DNA of 64,000 bases from contig WRLX01000001.1 in assembly GCA_009777415.1 (NCBI GenBank), forward strand, positions 1 to 64,000, given 5' to 3'. The position numbers and the translations under genes are program-made. The notes beneath the pieces are model-generated. The model was given only the letters and a program-made list of their open reading frames with translations. It was not told the DNA's origin and did not search any database. Shown here in pieces: positions 48,326 through 56,355 of this stretch; within the stretch, counting starts at the first letter, position 1, and every line of letters begins with the position of its first letter. The DNA is from Oscillospiraceae bacterium. GTDB taxonomy: Bacteria > Bacillota > Clostridia > Oscillospirales > Ruminococcaceae.

Positions 48326-48539
48326 GCCTGCGTGAATGGGAAACGAAACTTAAATAAAATGATAGTATGGAAGGGCAAGGGTAAAAAGGTTTGAAAATAA
48401 ATCTGAGGTTGTGCGGAAAACGAGCTTTTATAGTACAAATAGTGCAGAAGGGACAAGGGTAAAAAGGTTTAAAAGTTAGCCTGCGTGAATGGGAAACGAA
48501 ACTTAAATAAAATGATAGTATAGGAAGGACAAGGGTGAA
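48326..48539 (+). repeat. Three leader repeat units in A-B-A subtype order upstream of hisA
   Basis: Units 48326-48388 and 48467-48539 share GCCTGCGTGAATGGGAAACGAAACTTAAATAAAATGATAGTAT; unit 48389-48466 is the TTTGAAAATAAATCTGAGGTTGTGCGG subtype. Confidence 0.9.
48391..48462 (+). CDS. Candidate 23-aa repeat-encoded peptide MKINLRLCGKRAFIVQIVQKGQG
   Basis: TTG...TAA. Confidence 0.35.
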   Translation: MKINLRLCGKRAFIVQIVQKGQG

Positions 48540-49295
48540 ATGGTTATTTTTCCGGCGATTGATATAAAGGGTGGGAAATGTGTACGCCTTACTAAGGGCG
48601 ATTTTTCTACTGTTGTTAAGGTAGCGGACAATTATATGGACACTGCGGCGAGGTTTATCGAGGCGGGGGCTGAATGGATTCATATGATTGACCTTGACGG
48701 GGCGAAATTAAAACAGCCGAAGAATGCGGACATATTTCTTGATGTTGCACGGAACACTCCGCTAAAAGTGCAAGTCGGGGGCGGGATTCGCAGCCTTGAG
48801 ATTGCCGAAAGCTATATAAAAGGCGGAGTTTCGCGGGTAATCCTCGGCTCGGTTGCGGTGGAACAACCCGAATTAGTCAAGAATGCAGTACGTGAGTTTG
48901 GTGCACAACGAGTCGCAGTCGGCATTGACGCGAAAAACGGCATGGTTGCCACCAATGGCTGGCTCGAAACAAGCAAAGTCAACTTCATTTCTTTGGCGCG
49001 TGAAATGGGGGCGGCGGGAGTACGCTACTTTATTTTTACCGACATTGATAAGGATGGGACACTTTCACAACCCAATCACGCCAAGACGAAAAGACTTCAG
49101 GAAGAGGTCGCGGATTTTGGCGGGAATGTCACCGCATCGGGTGGGATAAAGACAATTAATAACATAATGACACTTAAAAAGAACAAAATATACGGGGCAA
49201 TCTGCGGCAAGTCGATTTACAGCGGAACTCTTGATTTAGCAAAAGCAATAAAAAAAGCTCAAGACGTAGACGTAGACGGAAAGGGACAAGGGTAA
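48540..49295 (+). CDS. hisA: Phosphoribosylformimino-5-aminoimidazole carboxamide ribotide isomerase HisA
   Basis: FPAIDIKGGKCVRLTKGDF, QVGGGIRSLEIAESYIKGGVSRVILGS, TDIDKDGTL; C-terminus GKGQG is repeat-encoded. Confidence 0.93.
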   Translation: MVIFPAIDIKGGKCVRLTKGDFSTVVKVADNYMDTAARFIEAGAEWIHMIDLDGAKLKQPKNADIFLDVARNTPLKVQVGGGIRSLEIAESYIKGGVSRVILGSVAVEQPELVKNAVREFGAQRVAVGIDAKNGMVATNGWLETSKVNFISLAREMGAAGVRYFIFTDIDKDGTLSQPNHAKTKRLQEEVADFGGNVTASGGIKTINNIMTLKKNKIYGAICGKSIYSGTLDLAKAIKKAQDVDVDGKGQG

Positions 49296-49377
49296 ACAAG
49301 TTTGAAAATAAATCTGAGGCTGTGCGGAAAACGAGCTTTTATAGCGTAAATAGTGCAGAAGGGACAAGGGTAAAAAT
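49277..49377 (+). repeat. CGKR leader repeat overlapping hisA 3' end and preceding hisI
   Basis: GACGGAAAGGGACAAGGGTAAACAAGTTTGAAAATAAATCTGAGGCTGTGCGGAAAACGAGCTTTTATAGCGTAAATAGTGCAGAAGGGACAAGGGTAAAAAT-ATG. Confidence 0.9.
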
Positions 49378-49683
49378 ATGGATAAGCTTTTTGCGAAATC
49401 GGAATTAATTCCGGCTATTATACAGGATATTAAGACTAAAAGGGTTCTTATGTTAGCTTACATGAACCGAGAAAGCCTTGAACGAACGATTGAGACGGGT
49501 CAAACGTGGTTTTGGAGTCGTTCACGCGGCGAACTTTGGAATAAAGGCTCAACATCGGGGCATATTCAAAGGGTGTCTGAAATATACTCTGATTGTGACG
49601 ATGATACATTGCTTGTTATGGTTGAGCAGGTGGGCAATGCTTGCCACACCGGGGAATACTCCTGCTTTTTTAATCGGGTTTAG
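49378..49683 (+). CDS. hisI: Phosphoribosyl-AMP cyclohydrolase
   Basis: [69 protein letters not shown]. Confidence 0.95.
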   Translation: MDKLFAKSELIPAIIQDIKTKRVLMLAYMNRESLERTIETGQTWFWSRSRGELWNKGSTSGHIQRVSEIYSDCDDDTLLVMVEQVGNACHTGEYSCFFNRV

Positions 49684-49689
49684 AATTAT

Positions 49690-49802
49690 AGAACACATTT
49701 GTTTGGAAAGGGCAAGAGTAAAAAGTTTGAAAGTAAATCTGCGTAAATGCGGAAAACGAAACTTTCAAAGTACATTTGTTCGGAAAGGGCAAGAGTAAAA
49801 AC
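49690..49802 (+). repeat. CGKR leader repeat (core plus full unit) upstream of murD
   Basis: Two RBS cores (GGAAAGGGCAAGAGTAAAAA) flanking TTTGAAAGTAAATCTGCGTAAATGCGGAAAACGAAACTTTCAAAGTACATTTG. Confidence 0.9.
49727..49798 (+). CDS. Candidate 23-aa repeat-encoded peptide MKVNLRKCGKRNFQSTFVRKGQE
   Basis: TTG...TAA, stop 4 nt before the murD ATG. Confidence 0.35.
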   Translation: MKVNLRKCGKRNFQSTFVRKGQE

Positions 49803-51011
49803 ATGATTGATAAACTTTATGATTTTTTTAAGGATAAAAAAATTCTGCTCCTCGGCTTTGGCTTAGAGGGGCAGTCTACTCTGCGGTTATTGGAAAAGTT
49901 GAATATTGCTGATGACGAAGCTGTTACGGTTTGGGAAAAGTATAACCATACCGTAGGAACAAAATTGCCGCTTGAATACGACATAATTGTAAAATCACCG
50001 GGAATCCCCTTGTTTCAAAGACCGGGCGAGACTGACAAGCGTATTACCGGGCAGGCGGATTTGTTTTTGCGTTTTTGCCGTGAACGCAAACCTGTTGTTG
50101 TCGGGATTACCGGGACTAAAGGCAAGTCTACCACTTCGAGTTTGTTACACCATATTTTGAGCGAGTGCGGCGTTAAGTCGCGGCTAATCGGGAATATAGG
50201 TGTCCCGCCGCTTGATATTGCTTATGAAACGGACGATGCCGATGTTATTGTCGCCGAGTTGTCGTGTCATCAGCTTGAATATGTTGAAGAATCGCCGCAA
50301 ATTGCCGTTTTGCTTAACATTTATGAGGAGCATTTAGACCACTATATTGATTTTGCTCATTACAAATATGTAAAGGAAAACATTTTCCGCTTCCAACGCC
50401 CGGGCGATGTTCTTATTCGGGGCGAGGATGCAGAAGTGTCGGAGATTGAACGCGAGGTGACTAATGCAAAGCTTAGGGGCAGACACAACCTCCGTAATAT
50501 TGCAGTAGCCGTTAAGGCGGCAATTGCGGCGGCTGAATTGAGCGGAAGCGGCATTGACAAGGCGGCGGCGATTAAAGCGGGGTGCGGCTTTGGCGGACTT
50601 GAACATAGGTTAGAGTTGTTTGCGGAGATTGACGGTGTCGCATGGGTCAATGACAGCATATGCACAATTCCCGAGGCGGCAATTGCGGCGGTAGAGGCAT
50701 TCCCCGAAGCGGATACGATTATAATCGGCGGAATGGACAGGGGTGTTGATTATTCGATATTAACCCGTTTTTTACAGGAGCGTGTTGAGCTTAATGTAAT
50801 AGCTCTCCCCGATAGCGGACATAAAATTGCGGAAAGTCTCTCGAATGTGTATAAAGCGGTTGATTTGGCGGATGCTGTCGCTTATGCAAAACAGGTGAGC
50901 CGAAAATGTTGTGTTCTTTCTCCGGCGGCGGCAAGCTATGGGTTTTATCGAAATTTTGAGGAGCGGGGAACACATTTTAAAGAGTTGGTATTAGACCTCC
51001 ACGAAAATTAA
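49803..51011 (+). CDS. murD: UDP-N-acetylmuramoylalanine--D-glutamate ligase
   Basis: KKILLLGFGLEGQSTLRLLEKL, VVGITGTKGKSTTSSLLHHIL, LSCHQLEYV, GRHNLRNIAVAVKAA, IIIGGMDRGVDY. Confidence 0.93.
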   Translation: MIDKLYDFFKDKKILLLGFGLEGQSTLRLLEKLNIADDEAVTVWEKYNHTVGTKLPLEYDIIVKSPGIPLFQRPGETDKRITGQADLFLRFCRERKPVVVGITGTKGKSTTSSLLHHILSECGVKSRLIGNIGVPPLDIAYETDDADVIVAELSCHQLEYVEESPQIAVLLNIYEEHLDHYIDFAHYKYVKENIFRFQRPGDVLIRGEDAEVSEIEREVTNAKLRGRHNLRNIAVAVKAAIAAAELSGSGIDKAAAIKAGCGFGGLEHRLELFAEIDGVAWVNDSICTIPEAAIAAVEAFPEADTIIIGGMDRGVDYSILTRFLQERVELNVIALPDSGHKIAESLSNVYKAVDLADAVAYAKQVSRKCCVLSPAAASYGFYRNFEERGTHFKELVLDLHEN

Positions 51012-51032
51012 CCGCGAGTGGAGGTCTATTAT

Positions 51033-51120
51033 GAACCTGTCTTTATAAGCGAATGCACTGCTAAATCGGCGAAAAATATCGCTCGACTTATCAGCGCACA
51101 TCGCTTGTGAAGACAGGTTC
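51033..51120. mobile_element. Short (88 bp) internally deleted MITE-like element A
   Basis: GAACCTGTCTTTATAAGC...GCTTGTGAAGACAGGTTC; its terminal base completes the parA TAG stop on the minus strand. Confidence 0.65.
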
Positions 51121-51923
51121 TAAATTCTCTTTAAAACCTCTTTTGCAAGCCGCAAGTAAGCATCTGCGCCTTTGGAATCGGGGGCGTAGTACACAATCGG
51201 TTCACCATGGCTCGGAGCTTCTGCGATTTTTACGTTGCGCGGAATCTCAGTGTGAAATATTGCATCTGCGGGGAGTTTTGCGCGAATTGCGCGAATGACC
51301 TCGCGGTTTATCATAAGACGCTTGTCCGTCATTGTAAAGACGATTCCCAAAACCTGCAACGATTTATTAACGCTTTTTTTGACCCTCTTTACTGTGGTAA
51401 AAAGTTCGGCGACTCCCTCAAGGCTGTACGGTTCGCATTGCATGGGTATAATCATTGAGTCACACGCGGCGAGTGCGTTTAAGGCGAGAATCCCCAATGA
51501 AGGCAGGGTGTCGATAATTACTATGTCATACTCGTCTTTTATTTGCAAAAGTGCCTTACGCAATTGCAGAGTTTTCAGTCCCTGCGGTGCGGGCAATGTA
51601 GAGTGGTCAGTAATTTTAAGCAGACGGATTTCCGCCTCCGCCAGTTCTCCTGTTGCCGGCATAAGCGATACATTGCGGAATCTTGTCCCGACTACGGCTT
51701 CACCCGGGCGGGCAAGCCCCATTATTACATCGTATGAAGTTGTTTTAAGTTGTTTTTTTTCTTCGGCGCGAATCCCGTAGCCCGTAGTGGTGTTGCCTTG
51801 CGGGTCTAAGTCTACTACGAGGACTTTTTTACCGAGCTGACCCAATGATGCAGAAAGGTTAATAGCCGTTGTCGTCTTAGCTACGCCGCCTTTTTGGTTG
51901 GCGATTGTTATTATCTTGCCCAT
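51120..51923 (-). CDS. parA: ParA/Soj chromosome partitioning ATPase
   Basis: MGKIITIANQKGGVAKTTTAINLSASLGQLGKKVLVVDLDPQGNTTTGYG; IDTLPSLGILALNALAA. Confidence 0.95.
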   Translation of the reverse strand: MGKIITIANQKGGVAKTTTAINLSASLGQLGKKVLVVDLDPQGNTTTGYGIRAEEKKQLKTTSYDVIMGLARPGEAVVGTRFRNVSLMPATGELAEAEIRLLKITDHSTLPAPQGLKTLQLRKALLQIKDEYDIVIIDTLPSLGILALNALAACDSMIIPMQCEPYSLEGVAELFTTVKRVKKSVNKSLQVLGIVFTMTDKRLMINREVIRAIRAKLPADAIFHTEIPRNVKIAEAPSHGEPIVYYAPDSKGADAYLRLAKEVLKRI

Positions 51924-52044
51924 AACACACCATGTGTGGTTTACCGCACGTACCAAAGCTACCAAGAGCAAGCTTTGCTTACTTGACGTAGCCGAACAGT
52001 GAAATTCGCGGTTTACCACGTTCCTTACTTGATTTATTTTCAAA
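51924..52044 (-). repeat. Diverged leader repeat in parA 5' region
   Basis: Minus strand AGTTTGAAAATAAATCAAGTAAGGAACGTGGTAAACCGCG; its TTG frame is open into parA. Confidence 0.5.
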
Positions 52045-52164
52045 CTGCGAACGCCTTTTTTTATTTAGCTTTAATTGACATTATAACACATTGTAAGAGG
52101 AAATGCAAGAAAAATTTTGTTTTATTTTTTCAAAAATTTTTTTTCAAAATTTCCAAAAAAACTA

Positions 52165-52193
52165 TTGACAAGTGAAAATTTACGTGTTACAAT
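52165..52193 (+). promoter_or_regulatory. Strong sigma70 promoter 1
   Basis: TTGACA-17-TACAAT. Confidence 0.75.
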
Positions 52194-52199
52194 AGGGTT

Positions 52200-52315
52200 A
52201 CCGATTGATTGTGCTTGTTGCTGTTAGCGAGCATGGTTTCATGGTACTACTTTCTGTCGTTTGCCCCCTCCGTTTGGAGGGGGTGACGCTTTTAAAAAAT
52301 TTTTTTATTTTTTTT
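52200..52315 (+). ncRNA. Candidate small RNA 1 ending in a GC hairpin and T-rich tract
   Basis: Promoter at 52165-52193; hairpin CCCCCTCC-GTTT-GGAGGGGG (52264-52283) followed by an AT-rich/T tract. Confidence 0.45.
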
Positions 52316-52325
52316 AAAAAAGGTA

Positions 52326-52354
52326 TTGACAAGTGCATTTTTTTGCTGTACAAT
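52326..52354 (+). promoter_or_regulatory. Strong sigma70 promoter 2
   Basis: TTGACA-17-TACAAT; ATTGACAAGTG and ACAATAG identical to promoter 1. Confidence 0.75.
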
Positions 52355-52360
52355 AGTATT

Positions 52361-52465
52361 TGTTGGTTTTCATTTCGTCATGATGATTGTGACATGGCGG
52401 ATTGGTGAATTGAATTTTTTCATGCTTGGTCCCTCCTCTCGTTTCAGGAGGGACATTTCTTTGGG
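52361..52465 (+). ncRNA. Candidate small RNA 2 with GC hairpin
   Basis: Promoter at 52326-52354; hairpin GTCCCTCCT-N8-AGGAGGGAC (52429-52454). Confidence 0.4.
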
Positions 52466-52533
52466 AAAACCGCTTTTGTGCAAATTGCACAAAAACAAAG
52501 GCGAGTTTATATGCACATTCTACAAAAAATCGC

Positions 52534-52562
52534 TTGACTTTTGCATTTTATTATGATATACT
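52534..52562 (+). promoter_or_regulatory. Promoter of small zinc-ribbon gene
   Basis: TTGACT-17-TATACT. Confidence 0.6.
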
Positions 52563-52596
52563 AATGCAGTACTTTAAAAAGAGGGAGGTGAGAAGA

Positions 52597-52755
52597 ATGG
52601 TAAACAAAGATAAGTATACAGAGACAAATAAGCTGAAATTGAAAGCTTCGACAAAGACGGCGAGTTCGTTGGAATGCGGATGCGCAAACTGTGACTGGCT
52701 TTGGGGCAACGGCAAAAACTATTGCCCGTATTGTCAAGCACCGATTCGCGTTTAA
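52597..52755 (+). CDS. Small (52 aa) CxxC...CxxC zinc-ribbon-like protein
   Basis: CGCANCDWLWGNGKNYCPYCQAPIRV; preceded by GAGGGAGGTGAG RBS. Confidence 0.7.
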   Translation: MVNKDKYTETNKLKLKASTKTASSLECGCANCDWLWGNGKNYCPYCQAPIRV

Positions 52756-52820
52756 GGCAAACTCCGCCGACAATTAAATATTTGACAGGCCTATTCCTAT
52801 GTTTAGGTCTTTTTTTTTGC

Positions 52821-53237
52821 CTATTTTCTTACAGTCTCACTTCCGGGTGAGTTGCCGGACACGCTGATTTTCCATTCCTCGATATGCTTTTTTATCGCGA
52901 CAAAACTTTCCTCGCTCATGGAATGCTCCATTTTGCAAGCATCGTTTACCGCGATTTCCCTGTCAACTCCGAGAAAAATGAGCCAGTCCGAGATTGTCAT
53001 GTGCCGCTCATACATAGATTCGGCAATCCTGCGTCCCGTTTCACTCAAGGCGATGTAACCGCCGGAGTCAACGGTTATATGCCCGGATGCACGCAAATTC
53101 TTCATAGCAATGCTGACACTCGGCTTAGAAAAGTCAAGCTCGTTTGCGATGTCGATTGAGCGGACTTGGTTTTTTTTCGCCTTGCTTAATATCAAAATCG
53201 TCTCCAAATATGTTTCGGCAGATTCATTAATTTTCAT
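52821..53237 (-). CDS. DtxR/MntR-family metal-dependent regulator
   Basis: SAETYLETILILSKAKKNQVRSIDIANELDFSKPSVSIAMKNLRASGHI; divergent to feoAB. Confidence 0.88.
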   Translation of the reverse strand: MKINESAETYLETILILSKAKKNQVRSIDIANELDFSKPSVSIAMKNLRASGHITVDSGGYIALSETGRRIAESMYERHMTISDWLIFLGVDREIAVNDACKMEHSMSEESFVAIKKHIEEWKISVSGNSPGSETVRK

Positions 53238-53332
53238 ATGTTTGTACCTCATATCATATAGTGTAAATATAACATAAAAATTTAATAAAATCAAGAAAAA
53301 TAAAAAAATTTAAAAAATTTTTAATTTTGCTA

Positions 53333-53386
53333 TTGACAAATGAGTTAGTCTATGCTAATATCTTAATTAAGTTAGTCTTAACTAAC
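53333..53386 (+). promoter_or_regulatory. feoAB promoter with DtxR-like operator repeats
   Basis: TTGACA-17-TAATAT; GTTAGTCTTAACTAAC inverted repeat (53371-53386) and related GTTAGTCTATGCTAAT within the promoter. Confidence 0.65.
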
Positions 53387-53419
53387 GTGTTTCGGTAAAA
53401 ATTTTAAGGATGGTGCGTT

Positions 53420-53695
53420 ATGCAGAACTTATATGATTCCGAGAAAAACGGCGATTTTGAAATCCTTTCAATCCCGGAAATAGGGTTGCTTGAAAACATC
53501 GGATTACGGGCGGGGACTAAGGTAACAGTGCAGAATCGTTATGTATTCGGCGGGCCTATGTTGTTGCGGGTCGAGGATACATATTCGGTCGCAATTGGGA
53601 AAGACATTGCTGTTCAAATCAAGGTTGCCGAGGTAGGCACAGCTAATAAGAAAACGCCGATAGCGGCGACTGTCAGAAAGTCGGTGACAATATGA
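53420..53695 (+). CDS. feoA: Ferrous iron transport protein FeoA
   Basis: About 91-aa FeoA/SH3-like domain overlapping feoB. Confidence 0.85.
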   Translation: MQNLYDSEKNGDFEILSIPEIGLLENIGLRAGTKVTVQNRYVFGGPMLLRVEDTYSVAIGKDIAVQIKVAEVGTANKKTPIAATVRKSVTI

Positions 53696-55491
53696 GCGGG
53701 GGGGCGGAAAGAAATGGGGGGGCGGAAAGAAATGGCGTAAAAATCCTGCTTATGGGGAATCCGAATGTCGGTAAAAGCGTTTTCTTTACCGAGCTTACGG
53801 GAGTTCACGCAATAAGTTCTAATTACGCGGGGACGACTGTGAGTTATATGGAAGGCGAAGTACAACTGACTGTTGACGGTGAGCAATTGTCGGTTAAGCT
53901 GATTGACGTACCCGGAACTTATTCGCTGAAACCTACTTCCGAGGCTGAATCGGTTGCGGCTCGTTTTATGGAGGGCGGGGCAAGTGCCGTTATTTGCGTG
54001 TTGGACGCATCTAATTTAGAACGCAACCTGCATTTAGCATTGGAGTTGCGCCGATATGATATACCTGTAGTGTACGCACTGAACCTAATTGACGTAGCGG
54101 AGAGGCGTGGAATAAGCGTTAAAGCGAAATTGCTCGGCGCGGAACTCGGCGCGTCCGTTATTCCGACGGTGATTGTAAAAAAGCAGGGGTTGGACGAGCT
54201 TAAAAAGCAACTTGAAACGCTCTTGTCAAAAAAGAACACTGCCGATAACTCCCGAAACATTTCAGCCTCTTGCAATGATTGCAATGCCTGCCCGACAAAA
54301 GGCGGCTGCGATTTGTGGAAGACTGCGAAAGAAATAACGCGCCGTGTCAGCAAAAAAGAGGGAGTAGGCAGAAGTTTTCTCGATAAACTGGGGGACGGCA
54401 TGATTAAACCGTTTCCCGGAATACCCATTGCGGCAGTCGTAATGGGTGCAATAATCGCAGTTGTTGTAGGCGGCGGAAAGTTCTTGGAAGAAGTGGTGCT
54501 GGGGCCGCTCATAGACGCTTTTGTAGTGCCGTTTTTTGAGTGGTTGTTCGCCCTGTTTATTCCCGAGGGTATGCTTCTTAATATTTTAGTCGGCGAGTAC
54601 GGGATTTTTGTAATCAGCTTTGAGTGGATTGTCGCTTTGATTTTGCCGTATGTATTTTTGTTTTATGTTGTTTTTTCTTTTTTGGAAGATTCGGGCTATC
54701 TCCCGCGAATCAGTGTACTGTTTGACAATATTATGCGAAAAATAGGAGTTCAAGGCGGAAGCTTGATTTACGCGGCTATGGGATTCGGGTGTGCAGTTCC
54801 AGCCATTATCGGCAGCCGTAATGCGACTTCGCGAAAAGAGCGGTTGGTCATAACCGCGGCGATTTGTTTCGCAATCCCTTGTATTTCCCAAACAGGTGCA
54901 TTAATAAGCCTTATGTCGGCATACTCTTGGTGGATGATTCCAACGTTGGGGTTGCTTGGAATGTTCCTGTTTACGGCGGCATCGTTAATCGCGGGAAAAG
55001 TCATCAAAGGCAAAGTAGAGCCGCTTTTAATCGAAGTGCCTAATCTGCTTATGCCCGAACCTAAAGCTTATTTGAGGAAATTGGCGACCCGAATGAAGCA
55101 TTTTTTAGTCGAAGCCGAGTTCCCGATGATGGTTGCAATCGTGATTGCCGCTTTGCTTAAAGAAACAGGCGCGATTGACACAATAGCGGTACACGCCGCG
55201 CCTTTGGTCAGCCATTGGTTAGGATTGCCGGCGGAGGCGGTTGTAGGGCTTTTGCTCGGGATTATACGCAGGGAAATGTCGGTAGCCCCCCTGCTTGAGC
55301 TTAATTTAACCTCATTGCAGGCATTTGTCGGGGGGACTGTTTCATTATTATATCTGCCCTGCCTGTCTGTATTCGGGATTCTCGTAAAAGAGTTTAAGCT
55401 CAGGGTTGCCGCAACTATAAGCATTTCCACGGTTTTGTTTGCGTTATTAGTCGGGGGGATTATCAACCAAATCGGGCAATTGTTTATTTGA
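53692..55491 (+). CDS. feoB: Ferrous iron transport protein FeoB
   Basis: LLMGNPNVGKSVFFTELTG, DVPGTYSLKPTSEAE, Gate motifs and SYLPRI-like region (FLEDSGYLPRISVLFD), GFGCAVPAI. Confidence 0.95.
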   Translation: MSGGAERNGGAERNGVKILLMGNPNVGKSVFFTELTGVHAISSNYAGTTVSYMEGEVQLTVDGEQLSVKLIDVPGTYSLKPTSEAESVAARFMEGGASAVICVLDASNLERNLHLALELRRYDIPVVYALNLIDVAERRGISVKAKLLGAELGASVIPTVIVKKQGLDELKKQLETLLSKKNTADNSRNISASCNDCNACPTKGGCDLWKTAKEITRRVSKKEGVGRSFLDKLGDGMIKPFPGIPIAAVVMGAIIAVVVGGGKFLEEVVLGPLIDAFVVPFFEWLFALFIPEGMLLNILVGEYGIFVISFEWIVALILPYVFLFYVVFSFLEDSGYLPRISVLFDNIMRKIGVQGGSLIYAAMGFGCAVPAIIGSRNATSRKERLVITAAICFAIPCISQTGALISLMSAYSWWMIPTLGLLGMFLFTAASLIAGKVIKGKVEPLLIEVPNLLMPEPKAYLRKLATRMKHFLVEAEFPMMVAIVIAALLKETGAIDTIAVHAAPLVSHWLGLPAEAVVGLLLGIIRREMSVAPLLELNLTSLQAFVGGTVSLLYLPCLSVFGILVKEFKLRVAATISISTVLFALLVGGIINQIGQLFI

Positions 55492-55514
55492 AAGTAGGGG
55501 TGTAATACCCCGCC

Positions 55515-55570
55515 CCTCCGGGGCGGCTCTCTCTCACGCAGGCGAGGGGTGCAGGGCTTGCCCTGCGGTG
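55515..55570. terminator. Hairpins between convergent feoB and carboxypeptidase gene
   Basis: CCGCCCCTCCGGGGCGG and GCAGGGCTTGCCCTGC. Confidence 0.55.
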
Positions 55571-55581
55571 TTACCTTACAT

Positions 55582-56355
55582 TTAGAAGCTTTTTTCAAAA
55601 CGCTCCCTAAACGCATCAACCGCTGTATTATCGCCTCGGCAATACCCGATATACTCCTCAAGAGTCAAGCCGGAATTGTAGATTTGCTTGGCGTGGTAAA
55701 GACCCACAAACCTAAAATGCCACGGTTCGTATATTATTCCCGTTGTTTCGAGTGCGTTTTCGGGGTAGCGCATGATAAATCCGAATTTGCGGGCATTATC
55801 GCTCAACCAGTTAAATTCATCGGTTTGGTCAAATTCTTCCTCAACCGTGTTAAAATCAATTGCAAGACCCGCATTATGCTCGCTTGCGTAGGGGACTGCT
55901 ATGTTTGCGACCGTGAGTTCAAACGCTTCAGCGGGTGAGTAACCTTCGTTCAATGCGTTATTGTAAAAACTTTCAAAGTTAGCACTTTGCCTTTCAACGC
56001 TCCTGTAAGCCGAGACGGGGGTTAAAGTTACGCCCGCATTCCGCGCCTCCATTATCATAAGCAATGCGTATACAGCCGCGCGGCTGTCAAACTCAAGCAC
56101 GCCGATTGAACGCAATTCGGGGAGATAGCCGTACGGCAGGGGGTTTTTGGCATTAATCAGCCATAATGCCCATGAATTATCAATCCCGTCTTCGCCCGCA
56201 GTAAGCGAGGCCAGCTCCCTTGCGCGAGCCTCAATGGCGGAAACGGGTTCGGCTATTGTGGCGACTTTTTGCTTCGGCAGTACTTGCGATGCCAACAACA
56301 CAACTATCGGCAATGCCGCAATAATAAAGCAGAGCTTTTTCAGCTTATTCATCAT
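55582..56355 (-). CDS. Secreted M15B (VanY/LdcB-like) D,D/L,D-carboxypeptidase
   Basis: TPVSAYRSVERQSANF, ASEHNAGLAIDFN, YEPWHFRFVG. Confidence 0.88.
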   Translation of the reverse strand: MMNKLKKLCFIIAALPIVVLLASQVLPKQKVATIAEPVSAIEARARELASLTAGEDGIDNSWALWLINAKNPLPYGYLPELRSIGVLEFDSRAAVYALLMIMEARNAGVTLTPVSAYRSVERQSANFESFYNNALNEGYSPAEAFELTVANIAVPYASEHNAGLAIDFNTVEEEFDQTDEFNWLSDNARKFGFIMRYPENALETTGIIYEPWHFRFVGLYHAKQIYNSGLTLEEYIGYCRGDNTAVDAFRERFEKSF

